Shown here: in pieces, positions 51,148 to 60,060 of the stretch
Numbering within the stretch: the stretch's first letter is position 1
Layout of the letters: every line of letters begins with the position of its first letter
Assembly: GCA_020845495.1 (NCBI GenBank)
Contig: JADLFM010000137.1
Span: 186,001 to 250,000, forward strand
Reading direction: 5' to 3'
Length of the DNA stretch: 64,000 nt
Source of the DNA: Chloroflexota bacterium
GTDB taxonomy: Bacteria; Chloroflexota; UBA6077; JACCZL01
Notes under the pieces: model-generated
Databases searched by the model: none
What the model was told of the DNA's origin: nothing
Seen by the model: only the letters and a program-made list of their open reading frames with translations
Program-made: the position numbers and the translations under genes

Positions 51148-51359
51148 CTGCTCCCATTCCGCGCCGGAGCGTCTAGCGTCTATAGGCCGCTCCCGTCCAC
51201 CTCTCTCGCTGGGAGAGGCCGCGCGCAGCGCGGGTGGGGGTCGCCGCTCGGAGACATCCTCACCTCAGTTCGCTGGCAGAGCCCGCACCTCGGCCCTCGC
51301 CGGAAGAACCCTCACGCCAGCCTTCTCCCAGTGGGAGAGGGTGAGAAAGAGCGACCTTC
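51148..51359. repeat. Intergenic region with degenerate CTCTCCC/GGGAGAG palindromes
   Basis: No gene lies in these 212 bases. Two short palindromes, CCTCTC(N7)GAGAGG near 51200-51218 and TCTCCCAGTGGGAGA near 51323-51337, resemble the core of the large palindromes at 52538 and 61147. The right one also supplies purine-rich sequence in front of the dehydratase start. They look like decayed members of the same repeat family. Confidence 0.5.
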
Positions 51360-52502
51360 GTGAAGATCACCCAGATTCAGACCTTCGTGGTCGGCCTCAC
51401 CCACCGCAACTTCTTGTTTGTCAAGGTGTCCACTGACGAGGGCATCACCGGAATCGGTGAAGCGTACTCGGTCGGCCCGGACGATGCTGTCGCGAACGTG
51501 GTCAGCGACTTTGAAACCTGGCTCGTCGGCCGCGATCCGCGTGACGTCGAGGCGCTCTGGCACCTGATGTACGCCGGTTCGAGGTTTCCGGGCGGCTCGA
51601 TCCTGAACGCTGCGCTGAGCGGGATCGAGCATGCCCTCTGGGACATCAGCGCGCGGGCGCTTGGTGTCCCAGTCTACCGGCTGCTCGGCGGCAAGTTTCG
51701 CGATCGCATTCGGGTGTATCAGGCGCCGCGCGGCGCGACGCCCGAGGCGCTGGCTGAGGACGCCGTACGACTGGTCGAGCGCTACGGTTACACCGCGCTC
51801 AAGATTGGCCCACAGCCGCCCGGCTGGGAGAAGATGCCATTCGAGACGGTCGTTCGGCACTCGGCCGCCCGGCTAGAGGCCGTCCGAAAGGCCGTCGGCG
51901 ACGAGGTCGACATCGGGGTAGACGCGCACGCTCGCATCTTCGAGCCTGCCCGCGCGCTGGAGATGGCGAAAGCGCTCGAGCCGTACCGGCCGTTCTTCTT
52001 CGAGGAGCCGCTCCGCCCAGAGAACATCGACGCACTGGCGGATCTCCGCGCCCGCAGCCCGATTCCCATCGCGACGGGCGAGATGCTCTACACCAAGTTC
52101 CAGTTCCGCGAGCTCTTGGAGAAGCGTGCCGCCGACATCATCCAGCCCGACATCTGTGTTGCAGGCGGCATCCTGGAATGCAAGAAGATCGCGGCACTCG
52201 CCGAAGCGAACTACGTCACGGTCGCGCCCCACAACCCGATGGGACCGCTCGCGACGGCCGTGAACGTCCACTTCTCGGCATCCACCCCGAACTTCCTGAT
52301 CCTCGAGTACACCCCCGACGACACGGGCGACCGGCGCAACCTCCTGCGCGAGCCGCTGGTGGTGAAGGATGGCTACCTTGAGGTACCCGAGGGGCCGGGC
52401 TTCGGCGTCGCGTTGAACGAGGAATTCGTCGCCAACCGTCCGGGCGCCCGCTGGCATCGCCCCTTCCCGATCCTTCCGGACAACTCACTCGGATTTCAGT
52501 AG
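51360..52502 (+). CDS. Enolase-superfamily sugar-acid dehydratase (galactonate/mannonate dehydratase-like)
   Basis: Mandelate racemase/muconate lactonizing enzyme-like protein of 380 residues. Metal ligands are visible as Asp in VDAHARI, Glu in FFEEPL and Glu in ATGEML; the base His is in VAPHNPMGPLAT, as in acid-sugar dehydratases. It would remove water from an aldonate to give a 2-keto-3-deoxy acid in the cytoplasm. An HpcH/HpaI-type aldolase that could split such a product is encoded 1.9 kb away. The GTG start has only weak purine-rich sequence upstream. Exact sugar acid unknown. Confidence 0.9.
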   Translation: MKITQIQTFVVGLTHRNFLFVKVSTDEGITGIGEAYSVGPDDAVANVVSDFETWLVGRDPRDVEALWHLMYAGSRFPGGSILNAALSGIEHALWDISARALGVPVYRLLGGKFRDRIRVYQAPRGATPEALAEDAVRLVERYGYTALKIGPQPPGWEKMPFETVVRHSAARLEAVRKAVGDEVDIGVDAHARIFEPARALEMAKALEPYRPFFFEEPLRPENIDALADLRARSPIPIATGEMLYTKFQFRELLEKRAADIIQPDICVAGGILECKKIAALAEANYVTVAPHNPMGPLATAVNVHFSASTPNFLILEYTPDDTGDRRNLLREPLVVKDGYLEVPEGPGFGVALNEEFVANRPGARWHRPFPILPDNSLGFQ

Positions 52503-52537
52503 GTCAGGTAGACACCCTCACCCCCGGCCCCTTACCC

Positions 52538-52583
52538 TCACCCCCGGCCCCTCTCCCGCACGCGGGAGAGGGGCCGGGGGTGA
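52538..52583. repeat. 22-bp perfect palindrome, REP-like, between convergent genes
   Basis: Arms 52538-52559 and 52562-52583 are perfectly complementary with only AC between them. The central 36 bases, from CCCGGCCCC to GGGGCCGGG, are identical to the core of the palindrome at 61147-61200. It begins 35 bases after the dehydratase stop and ends two bases before the amidase stop, so it probably also terminates transcripts from both sides. Confidence 0.75.
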
Positions 52584-52584
52584 C

Positions 52585-54114
52585 CTACGGCACCGGGTAC
52601 TTCTGGAAGTAGGCGCTGACTGCCTCGGCGTAGCCGCGCGCTACAGCGTCGAGCACCTTGTCCTGACGCAGCGCCTTCGCGTCGTCAGGGTTGGTGACGT
52701 AGAGTGGCTCGCCGATGATGCCTGGCATCTCGCTTGGCCGGGCGATGACGTCACTCTTCGGGCCGAGCAGATAGTAGTGGTTCCCTTCGCCTAGCACCCG
52801 GCTGTCGGTCGTTGCGCCTCGGTCGAGGGTGTCGTAGCCGGCCTGCTTCAGCGACTTGACGAGTGATTGCTGGGCCAGTTGGGCGAGCGTCTGATTTCGG
52901 TCGCTGAACGGCCGCCCCTGTGCGTAGAACATCTGCGTCCCGCGTTTGGTCGGATCTGCGATACCGTTGAAGTGGACGGACACGAGCAGGTCCGCTTTCA
53001 GGCCATTCGCGGTGTCGAGACGAGCCTGGAGATCGTCGGTCAGATTGACCTTGCCGTCGCCGTTCAGGTCACGGGTAGTGTTCGCCTGGATGTCAGCCGT
53101 CCGACTCATGACGACGCCGAAGCCGCTCTCGCGAAGGGTCCGCGCCAGCCGCGTCGCCACCTCGAGATTCACGTCCTTTTCGACCATCGTCTTGCCGTCC
53201 TCGAAGCGATAAGATGCGCCGATCTCCTTGCCGCCGTGGCCGGCGTCGATGAAGACAGTCGCGTCGCGACGGAAGGCGTTGGTCAGGTCCGAGCCGGGCA
53301 GGTCGGCCGGCCGCCTCAGCCAGGCCGGGCTGGCCGGGTCGAACTGAGCGTACAGGGGACTCCTGGCCGCGTCGGCGCCCAGATCAGCAGGCAGGTTCCT
53401 GAGCGTCAGCAGTGCCTTCACGTAGTCGGCCAGCAGGAGGCCCTGGGTGCATGTGCACGACTCGTCGTAGTGCATGATGCCGCGCTGGAAGCGCTGGTAG
53501 ACGAAACCGGAGTTGGTTGGATCGGCCATCGGTTTCGAGGTCGGCAGTCCCCAGATCTCCAGGTTGAACCCGAGCAGCAGCCCGGCGCTGCCGCCGCCAT
53601 TCGGGAACGCCTCATCGGGCCGCACACTAGTGGCGAAGGTCTGGAAGAAGTTGACCTTCATGCCGTTCCAGGTGTCCGGCGCGTTGTCCTTGACGAACTG
53701 AAGCGCCCTGGCGTGGTAGTCGGGCGTCCCCACTTCTGGCTGCCCCTTCAACACCCGCGGGTCGATGCTGGGGAACACCGAGCCGTTGATCCGGGTGTAC
53801 GGCAGCATGCCATCGTCCAGCAGGTTCATCATCGCGACGGAGCCGTCTGGCTGGAGCTGGAGCACGGCCCGTTGAAAGACCTGGACCTGGAATCCGGACA
53901 GGGTGAAAGCGTTCGACACCGGGTAGCCGAAGTTCCGGGCGCCACCCCGACGGTTGAAGTAGGTCCAGAACGGGTCGGCGGCAATGCGGTAGCCAGTCTG
54001 GGGAAAGTAGCGAACGTCGGCCTGCTGCGCGGTCACCACCGACAATGGCGCCACCGCCAGCGACAGTGCGACGAACGACCAGACCAGGAACCGCCAACCG
54101 CGCGGGACTACCAC
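52585..54114 (-). CDS. Secreted N-acetylmuramoyl-L-alanine amidase with EF-hand-like insert
   Basis: Exported cell-wall hydrolase of 509 residues: signal peptide (about 1-30), a uncharacterised N-terminal region of about 250 residues (RYFPQTGYRIAADPFWTYF, then ARNFGYPVSNAF), and an Amidase_3 domain (about 280-505) with FIDAGHGGKEIG, the downstream Glu, and SVHFNGIAD for zinc binding. Within it, between SRTAD and ARLDTAN, lies DLNGDGKVNLTDD, an EF-hand/dockerin-like calcium loop. GAGGGAGG precedes the GTG start four to five bases upstream. It cleaves the bond between muramic acid and the stem peptide. Confidence 0.88.
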   Translation of the reverse strand: MVVPRGWRFLVWSFVALSLAVAPLSVVTAQQADVRYFPQTGYRIAADPFWTYFNRRGGARNFGYPVSNAFTLSGFQVQVFQRAVLQLQPDGSVAMMNLLDDGMLPYTRINGSVFPSIDPRVLKGQPEVGTPDYHARALQFVKDNAPDTWNGMKVNFFQTFATSVRPDEAFPNGGGSAGLLLGFNLEIWGLPTSKPMADPTNSGFVYQRFQRGIMHYDESCTCTQGLLLADYVKALLTLRNLPADLGADAARSPLYAQFDPASPAWLRRPADLPGSDLTNAFRRDATVFIDAGHGGKEIGASYRFEDGKTMVEKDVNLEVATRLARTLRESGFGVVMSRTADIQANTTRDLNGDGKVNLTDDLQARLDTANGLKADLLVSVHFNGIADPTKRGTQMFYAQGRPFSDRNQTLAQLAQQSLVKSLKQAGYDTLDRGATTDSRVLGEGNHYYLLGPKSDVIARPSEMPGIIGEPLYVTNPDDAKALRQDKVLDAVARGYAEAVSAYFQKYPVP

Positions 54115-54366
54115 GTGCCCTCCCTCGCCTCGAAGGTCCGCGTCATGAAACGTCATGGAGTCGCGTACGGGGATGTGACGCGTCCGTTATGGGAACGACG
54201 TGCGCCGCGCGAAGTTGCGGATTCGAGCACTGATGGACAGCAGCGGGTGGCTGTCGCCCGCCACGTCGCGCCTACGAGATGCGAACGTCGGGCGTAGAGA
54301 CGCTATTCGTGAAATGGAGTACAGTTCCCAGGGACTCCCGCGAAGCCTCCGACTCTCGTGAACTGG

Positions 54367-55155
54367 ATGGATCTCCCGCGTATGAAGCAGAACGTGGTCA
54401 AGCAGCGCATTCGGAACGGCGAGCCGACCATCGGGATCTGGCTGAGCCTTGCGAGCGTCATCGCCGCCGAACGGATGGCCGTGGCCGGGTTCGACTGGCT
54501 GACGATCGACCTGGAGCACGCACCCACGAATTGGGAGACGGCGCTGGCGATGGTGGCCGTTGTCGGCGGGCACGGCGTCGCGCCGCTGATTCGCATCCCA
54601 AGCGCTACCGACGAGAACATCAAACGGGCGCTCGACCTGGGTGCGATGGGCATCATCGCGCCGATGATTCAGTCACCCGAGCAAGCCCGCTCGGTCGTGG
54701 CGTCGTGCAAGTACCCGCCGGCCGGCATCCGTAGCCTCGCTGGCGGCCGCAACGACGCCGCCTGGGACACCGACGCCTCGACCTACTTCGCGCGGGCCAG
54801 CGACTCGATCTTTGTCTGCATCCAGATCGAGAGCGTCCCGGCCGTCGAACGGGTGGACGACATCCTCGCGGTGCCTGGGATCGACTGTGCGTTCATCGGG
54901 CCGCAAGACCTGTGCGGCGCGCTCGGCCTACCGCCGATGCTTGACAACCCCGATCCGCGCTTCGAGGAGGCGGTTCAGAAGGTGCTGGCCTCGGCGAAGA
55001 AGCATAACGTCGGCTGCGGCCTGATGGTCGGATCGGCGGCGACGGCACGCCAGCGCCACGACCAGGGCTTCTCGATGATCGCCCTCGGCGCGGAGGTCCG
55101 GCTGCTGAGCATGGCGGCGACCCAGGCGGTCAAGGAGATCAAGGCCGGCCGCTGA
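54367..55155 (+). CDS. HpcH/HpaI family aldolase (2-keto-3-deoxy acid type)
   Basis: Class II pyruvate aldolase of 262 residues. The landmarks are GFDWLTIDLEHAP, LIRIPSATDENIKRALDLGA, GIRSLAGGR and CIQIESVPAVERVDDI, with the metal-binding Glu and the downstream Asp, as in 2-keto-3-deoxy-glucarate and rhamnonate aldolases. It splits 2-keto-3-deoxy acids to pyruvate and an aldehyde. MDLPRMKQ was taken as start because MDLP is common in this family; a GTG three codons upstream and an ATG five codons on are alternatives. The zinc protein and AtuA genes follow on the same strand. Confidence 0.9.
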   Translation: MDLPRMKQNVVKQRIRNGEPTIGIWLSLASVIAAERMAVAGFDWLTIDLEHAPTNWETALAMVAVVGGHGVAPLIRIPSATDENIKRALDLGAMGIIAPMIQSPEQARSVVASCKYPPAGIRSLAGGRNDAAWDTDASTYFARASDSIFVCIQIESVPAVERVDDILAVPGIDCAFIGPQDLCGALGLPPMLDNPDPRFEEAVQKVLASAKKHNVGCGLMVGSAATARQRHDQGFSMIALGAEVRLLSMAATQAVKEIKAGR

Positions 55156-55290
55156 GCCAATCTTCCATCCAGGAGTGGGCAGGATATGTGGGAGAGGCCC
55201 ACATGTCGCCCAGCACTACGTTCTTCCACGCAAGCGCGGGCGGGATGGCCAACACGCCGTCCTGCCCGCGTCCCATCGGAGCCCATCCCC

Positions 55291-55551
55291 GTGCCAGAGG
55301 TCTGTGCTGTCTGCGACGCCGAGATCGAGGAGATTGACGTCCTCGGGGTCGGCTCGATGCTGTTCCATCACGCCTGTCTACCTGCCTGCCGCTTCTGCGC
55401 ACGACCGTACGTCGTGGATGAGGCCGGCTGGGACTTCCGCGGTGGAGTCATCTGGTCCGACGACTGGGGCTACGTGAACCACCTCGAAAGCGCGGCCTGC
55501 CCGACCTGTACCGACGACGCTGAGCGGCGCGACTACGGCGCTGGCTGGTAA
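55291..55551 (+). CDS. Small LIM-like double zinc-finger protein
   Basis: Soluble protein of 86 residues with the ligand series CAVC, HHAC, CRFC and CPTC, arranged like the two zinc sites of a LIM domain. I do not recognise a specific bacterial family. The GTG start has GGAG nine bases upstream; longer frames upstream cross a hairpin-rich region and look non-coding. It lies between the aldolase and AtuA genes, 29 bases before the latter, so it may be an accessory or regulator of that pathway. Zinc binding is inferred from the cysteines. Confidence 0.75.
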   Translation: MPEVCAVCDAEIEEIDVLGVGSMLFHHACLPACRFCARPYVVDEAGWDFRGGVIWSDDWGYVNHLESAACPTCTDDAERRDYGAGW

Positions 55552-55580
55552 CTCCTACCAGTACACGCGAGGAGGCAACG

Positions 55581-56924
55581 ATGCCGAAGACGGTCCGGGT
55601 GGGCGCGGGGGCAGGCTTCAGCGGGGACCGGCTCGACGGCGCGCCGCGGCTGGTCGAGCGCGGCGATCTCGACTATCTGGTGCTGGAGTGCCTTGCCGAG
55701 CGCACCATCGCCCTCGCGCAGCGCGCCCGCCTGAAAGACCCGGCCGCCGGCTACGATCCGTTGCTGGAGCGGCGGCTGCGGCCCCTGCTGCCGCTTTGCG
55801 CAGCCCGCGGCACCCGGATCGTCACCAACATGGGCGCGGCCAACCCGACGGCTGCCGCCGAGAAGATCGTCCGACTCGCCCATCAGTTGGGGCTGCGGTT
55901 GCGCGTGGCCGTCGTGCTCGGCGACGACGTGCTGGATCAGGTGCGGGGTTCCGACCTGCCGGTCGCCGAGACCGGCGTGCTCGTCCGTGATATCGGGACA
56001 ATCGTCTCGGCCAACGCCTACCTGGGCATCGACCCGCTTCGCGAGGCGCTGGAGCGCGGGGCGGATGTCGTGGTCGCCGGTCGGGTCGCCGATCCGTCGC
56101 TGGTGCTGGCGCCCCTCGCACACACCTTCGACTGGCCGTCCGAGGATTGGCCGCGCCTGGGGGCAGGCACGGTCATCGGTCATCTACTCGAGTGCACGAC
56201 CCAGCTCAGCGGCGGATATTTCGCCGACCCTGGCTACAAGGACGTGCCTGATCTCGCGAATATCGGCTATCCGCTGGCCGAGGTCAGCCCGGATGTCGAC
56301 GCGATCGTCACCAAGACGCCCGGCAGCGGCGGGCTGGTCAGCACCGCCACGTGTAAGGAGCAATTGCTCTACGAGGTCCACGATCCGGCCCGCTACCTGA
56401 CGCCAGACGTCACAGCCGACTTCACCGGCGTGCGCGTCGCCCAGGTCGGTCAGGACCGAGTGCAGGTGACGGGCGGGAGCGGCAGCCCACGACCGAACAC
56501 GCTCAAGGTCAGCGTCGGCTACCGTGACGGCTACGTCGGCGAGGGCCAGATCTCCTACGGCGGCCCGGGGGCCGTCGAGCGGGCGCGGCTAGCTGGCACC
56601 ATCGCGCTGGATCGCCTCGAAGCGCTCGGCGTAGCGGCCCATGAGACGCGCCTGGACTGCGTTGGCGTGGATTCGCTCTTCTCGGCCGCTACACCACCAG
56701 GCCCAGCCCCGACCGAGGTGCGGCTGCGGGTCGCCGTGAAGACGGCCACGGCCGAAGAGGCGGCGCTCGTCGGCGAGGAAGTCGAGGCGCTCTGGCTTTC
56801 GGGGCCGGCCGGTGGCGGGGGCGCGACCAGGTCGGTCCGCGAGGTGCTGGGAATCGTCTCGACCTACCTGCCCCGCGAGCAGGTGCCTACCCGCGTTGAG
56901 ATCGTCGAGAGTGGCGGGCGATGA
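55581..56924 (+). CDS. AtuA family protein (DUF1446, acyclic terpene utilisation-like)
   Basis: Cytoplasmic protein of 447 residues. RVGAGAGFSGDRLDGA at the N-terminus, the DYLVLECLAERT segment, TNMGAANP and TPGSGGLVSTATCKEQLLYE mark the AtuA/DUF1446 family, named from the Pseudomonas acyclic terpene utilisation cluster; its reaction is not settled. GAGGAGG lies before the ATG. The stop overlaps the start of the AtuA C-terminal-domain gene (ATGA), so the usual two-domain protein is here split in two coupled genes. No acyl-CoA carboxylase genes are nearby, so terpene degradation is not supported. Confidence 0.88.
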   Translation: MPKTVRVGAGAGFSGDRLDGAPRLVERGDLDYLVLECLAERTIALAQRARLKDPAAGYDPLLERRLRPLLPLCAARGTRIVTNMGAANPTAAAEKIVRLAHQLGLRLRVAVVLGDDVLDQVRGSDLPVAETGVLVRDIGTIVSANAYLGIDPLREALERGADVVVAGRVADPSLVLAPLAHTFDWPSEDWPRLGAGTVIGHLLECTTQLSGGYFADPGYKDVPDLANIGYPLAEVSPDVDAIVTKTPGSGGLVSTATCKEQLLYEVHDPARYLTPDVTADFTGVRVAQVGQDRVQVTGGSGSPRPNTLKVSVGYRDGYVGEGQISYGGPGAVERARLAGTIALDRLEALGVAAHETRLDCVGVDSLFSAATPPGPAPTEVRLRVAVKTATAEEAALVGEEVEALWLSGPAGGGGATRSVREVLGIVSTYLPREQVPTRVEIVESGGR

Positions 56925-57274
56925 CCACGAGAATGGCTCTTCGCGAGGTCGCCCACAGCCGGGCCGGCGACAAGACCGATGCCTCGAACGTCTCGGTGAT
57001 CGCCTACGACGAGGCTGACTACGACCTACTTCGCCGCGAGGTCACGGTCGAGCGAGTGAAGGCGCATTTCGGGCCGCTGGTGCGGGGTCGGATCGTCCGC
57101 TATGAGCTCCCCAACATCGGCGCCCTGAACTTCGTGATGGAGCACGCGCTTGCCGGCGGCGTGACGACCTCGCTCGCACAGGACGCCCACGGCAAGAGCC
57201 GTAGCTCGCTGATGCTCGCGCTCGAGATCGAGGTGCCGGACGGATACGCCCCGCCCCGGCTTCGTCAGCCGTAG
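56921..57274 (+). CDS. AtuA-like ferredoxin-fold domain protein
   Basis: Protein of 117 residues matching the C-terminal domain of AtuA-type proteins: LREVAHSRAGDKTDASNVSV, VERVKAHFGPLV, RYELPNIGALNFVMEHAL and the Ser/Asp-rich DAHGKSRSSLML. In many organisms it is fused to the DUF1446 domain; here it is separate, with its ATG overlapping the AtuA stop. The two products are expected to form a complex. A perfect hairpin ends the operon about 110 bases downstream. Confidence 0.87.
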   Translation: MTTRMALREVAHSRAGDKTDASNVSVIAYDEADYDLLRREVTVERVKAHFGPLVRGRIVRYELPNIGALNFVMEHALAGGVTTSLAQDAHGKSRSSLMLALEIEVPDGYAPPRLRQP

Positions 57275-57387
57275 CCACAGGGCGGCCACACCTTGATGAG
57301 GTGATTGCCGGGTAACGTCGCGCACCTCGCTATGCGCGTGCCACGCCAAACCCTGCATGCCACGCCGTCGAAGCCGGCCGGCACGTT

Positions 57388-57422
57388 GAGCGCGCCACCC
57401 GCATATGCACGGTGGCGCGCTC
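57388..57422. terminator. Hairpin between the AtuA operon and the convergent yeiH-like gene
   Basis: GAGCGCGCCACC and GGTGGCGCGCTC form a perfect 12-bp stem around an 11-base loop that itself contains GCATATGC. No U-tract is present. Confidence 0.65.
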
Positions 57423-57456
57423 TGAGGCCGCTTCTGTCGACGGGTCAGGCGAGGGG

Positions 57457-58536
57457 TCAGGCGTTGATGCCGAGGACGCGGATGAGGGTCAGCGTCAGTG
57501 AGATCAGGATCGCGAGCGCCACAATGACCGCTACGGCAACCCGTGGCCCGACGCTCCGCACCACCGACAACCGCACGCCCAGCCCGAGGCCAGCCATCGC
57601 CAGGATAGTGAGCCAGCCGCCCACCACCTTGGCCGGATCCGCCACCACGTTCGGCAGCAGTCCCACGATCCGCAGCGCGGCGAGCACCAGGAAGCCGATC
57701 AGAAACCAGGGGAGCGCCTGATTCAGCTTTAGCTTCGTCCCTTCACCAGCGCCTCGCTTCGCCATGATCAGGCCGACGATCAGCACCAGCGGCCCGAGCA
57801 TCATGACCCGCCCGAGCTTGACCGTCGTCGCGATCTCTCCGCTCAGTTCGCTGACCGGGAACGCCGCCGCCAGTACCTGAGGTACGGCGTAGACCCCCAT
57901 CCCAGCCACCACGCCATACTGATAGTGCGACAGGCTCAGGAGTGGAATCAGGATCGGCAGAGTCAGCACGAGCGTGACGCCGAGGACGGCCGTCAGGGCA
58001 ATCGACGAGGCGATCTCGTCCTTGGTGGCCTTGACCACGGGCGCGACGGCCGCGATGGCCGAGTTGCCGCAGATCGCGTTACCGGTCGCCACCAGCAGCG
58101 CCAGACGCGGCCCCAGCCCGAGCAGCCGGCCGGCCAGAAATCCGAGCACGAGAACGGTGGTCACGCCCGCGACGATCAGAACCGCCAGGCGAGGACCGGT
58201 CGCCAACAGTGCCGCGACGTTGATACCGGCACCGAGCAGCACGACTGCGAACTCGAGCACCTGTTTGCCAGCATACGCCGCGCCGGCTTCGAACTGGGTC
58301 AGATTCGAGACCACGTTGCGGACCAGCACGCCGAGTAGCAGCGCCAGCACCAACCCCTCGATCCAGGGCCGGCCGAGGACGAGCTCCTCGACCATGGCGA
58401 TGCCCTGCGCGATCAGTCCCAACACCACCACGAGCGCCAGCCCTGGCGCCAGCCGCGCGAACTTTCCGCCTCGACGTGGTTGCTCTCGAACGACCGCCTT
58501 TGCCGCCCCGGTCGACACCCCCGCTCCTACACTCAT
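57457..58536 (-). CDS. YeiH family putative sulfate exporter/membrane protein
   Basis: Membrane protein of 359 residues with ten to eleven helices (PF03601, UPF0324). The signature GNAICGNSAIAAVAPVVKA lies in the middle, with HYQYGVVAGMGVYAVPQV after it. Members are annotated as sulfate exporters, but direct evidence is thin and sulfite or sulfonate export has also been proposed for relatives. The ATG with GGGAG eight bases upstream was chosen rather than an upstream extension. It is convergent with the AtuA operon and divergent from the copper region. Confidence 0.88.
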   Translation of the reverse strand: MSVGAGVSTGAAKAVVREQPRRGGKFARLAPGLALVVVLGLIAQGIAMVEELVLGRPWIEGLVLALLLGVLVRNVVSNLTQFEAGAAYAGKQVLEFAVVLLGAGINVAALLATGPRLAVLIVAGVTTVLVLGFLAGRLLGLGPRLALLVATGNAICGNSAIAAVAPVVKATKDEIASSIALTAVLGVTLVLTLPILIPLLSLSHYQYGVVAGMGVYAVPQVLAAAFPVSELSGEIATTVKLGRVMMLGPLVLIVGLIMAKRGAGEGTKLKLNQALPWFLIGFLVLAALRIVGLLPNVVADPAKVVGGWLTILAMAGLGLGVRLSVVRSVGPRVAVAVIVALAILISLTLTLIRVLGINA

Positions 58537-58766
58537 CCCGCCTACTCCCCTCACGTTCTCCTGGGTGTCCGCCCGGTCGGCAGTGCTCGTCGATCGAACG
58601 ACAATCAGCCATTCTACCAGGGTGCGGACGCGCATCTGGGCGGCGGGCGTCGACCTCCCCAGCCATCGAACCGGCCGCGTGACGATCGTGTGCCCTCGGC
58701 GCCTGCTCGATACAGGATCGTGGGCACTCCCGCGTCAGGACGGCAGTGTCGTATCCTGATGGCAGG

Positions 58767-59243
58767 ATGACTCTTGTACGCGGGCTGATGGCCTACCAGT
58801 TCATCCTGGCGCTCCTCATTGTCGCCGGGCTCTCGGTCTCGGCGCCGGTGTCGTGCTGGTGTGTGCCCGACGACCATCTCGGGCAAGTGCTGCATCCGGT
58901 GTTCCCCCACAGTCACGGCTCGGAGGTTGGCGCGGAGCACACTCACGGCCTGCACACTCACGGTCTGCACCGCCACGGGGTGGCCGAACTGAGCGGCGAT
59001 CTGAGCGAGCCGCCGCCACAGGATATTCGCGATCAGCGCGCTGGCCGCGCCGCCAACGTCGAAAGCGGCTGGCAGGCTCCCGCCGGCACCGCCACGCCTG
59101 CCGCCTTCATGACCAGCGGCCTCGCCCTCGCCACACCCGTCCTCATCGCCCTGAGAGTGGGTCGACTGTGGAGAGGATCGCTCGAGGAGCAGCGCCCGGG
59201 TGACTACCTGCCGGGCGTTCTGACGCCGCCGCCTCGGGGCTGA
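58767..59243 (+). CDS. Histidine-rich small membrane protein
   Basis: Protein of 158 residues that I do not assign to a family. An N-terminal hydrophobic segment (about 10-32) is followed by CWC, a His-rich stretch of about 30 residues (HSHG, HTHGLHTHGLHRHG), an Ala/Glu linker and a second hydrophobic segment (about 112-132). The His cluster should bind copper, zinc or nickel outside or between membrane segments. A TATCCT box lies nine bases before the ATG, with AGG in between. The next genes rightward encode copper proteins, so copper is the likeliest metal. Confidence 0.7.
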   Translation: MTLVRGLMAYQFILALLIVAGLSVSAPVSCWCVPDDHLGQVLHPVFPHSHGSEVGAEHTHGLHTHGLHRHGVAELSGDLSEPPPQDIRDQRAGRAANVESGWQAPAGTATPAAFMTSGLALATPVLIALRVGRLWRGSLEEQRPGDYLPGVLTPPPRG

Positions 59244-59434
59244 CCCAGCCACCCGCCGACGGGCTGTGTAGTCGTCCGTGTGACTGTCTCAATCAGCCAC
59301 TCGGCTCGTTGCCAACCCCTCACCTCGCCAACCTGGCGGATCGCTGGCCGTTCGTTCGGCTCGCTGATTCGGCCTGAGCGCGGGGTACGCGTCGACAGCG
59401 CTCACGACCGGAATCAGCAGCCGGAACCGCCACG

Positions 59435-59462
59435 TTGACCGGTACGTTTCCTTCTGTAGAGG
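59435..59462 (+). promoter_or_regulatory. Possible promoter of the copC-like gene
   Basis: TTGACC (59435-59440) and TAGAGG (59457-59462) are separated by 16 bases, about 45 bases before the copC-like ATG. The -10 is weak. Confidence 0.35.
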
Positions 59463-59514
59463 CCCGTTCTGACGATAACTCCGGCCGCGCCCAGGCGTGG
59501 CCCCGAGGAACCTC

Positions 59515-60060
59515 ATGATTCGAGTCCCCCATCGAGCCCGGCGTGCGACGCGCGTACTGCTCGCCGCTGCCTGTGCCCTCAGCCTGATGGCGTTCGCCCA
59601 CACGAGCGTGTTCGCCCATGCTCGTTTCAGCCATTCGGACCCACCCGCCGATTCAGCGCTCGACGGTACGCCGTTCATCATGCGCGCCTGGTTCACCCAG
59701 GAGTTGACGCTGCACAGCACCATCCGCGTCGTGGACGCCGCTGGCACGCAGGTCGATCTCGGCGATGGCCAGGTCGATCAGGATGACCCAGACCGCAAGC
59801 AGATGATCGTGTCGCTGCCCGAGCTTGCGCCGGGTGTATACACGGTGGAGTTCGTGGCCGAGTCCGCCGAAGACGGACACCCCGAACCGGGCACGTTCGC
59901 CTTCGGCGTCGGGCTGACGCCGCCAACCGCCGATTCGGCGCCAGGCATGGATCCACGTGCCGCCCCAACGGTGCCCGGCGCGGCTGCTCCGACCGGCAGC
60001 TTTGCTCCGGCCGATGACACCACGTCCGTCGAGGAGACAGCACCGGCACTCGGCTACTGA
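59515..60060 (+). CDS. Secreted CopC domain copper-binding protein
   Basis: Exported protein of 181 residues: a signal peptide (about 1-33) followed by a CopC beta-barrel. The mature N-terminus would begin HARFSHSDPPADS, supplying the His1 copper(II) ligand of CopC proteins, and the C-terminal strand has ESAEDGHPEPG, with the Asp and His ligands. The methionine-rich Cu(I) loop of Pseudomonas CopC is not evident. A Pro/Ala tail follows (about 140-181). GAGGA lies five bases before ATG. It probably hands copper to the CopC-CopD fusion encoded downstream. Confidence 0.85.
   Translation: MIRVPHRARRATRVLLAAACALSLMAFAHTSVFAHARFSHSDPPADSALDGTPFIMRAWFTQELTLHSTIRVVDAAGTQVDLGDGQVDQDDPDRKQMIVSLPELAPGVYTVEFVAESAEDGHPEPGTFAFGVGLTPPTADSAPGMDPRAAPTVPGAAAPTGSFAPADDTTSVEETAPALGY

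Noticed and set aside
52585..54114. Dockerin of a cellulosome
   Set aside because: Only one calcium-loop-like segment is present, inside a catalytic domain, and no cohesin is seen.
59289..59747. A 152-codon leftward frame opposite the copC-like gene
   Set aside because: Its composition is that of a shadow frame, and the plus strand has a signal peptide and CopC ligands.
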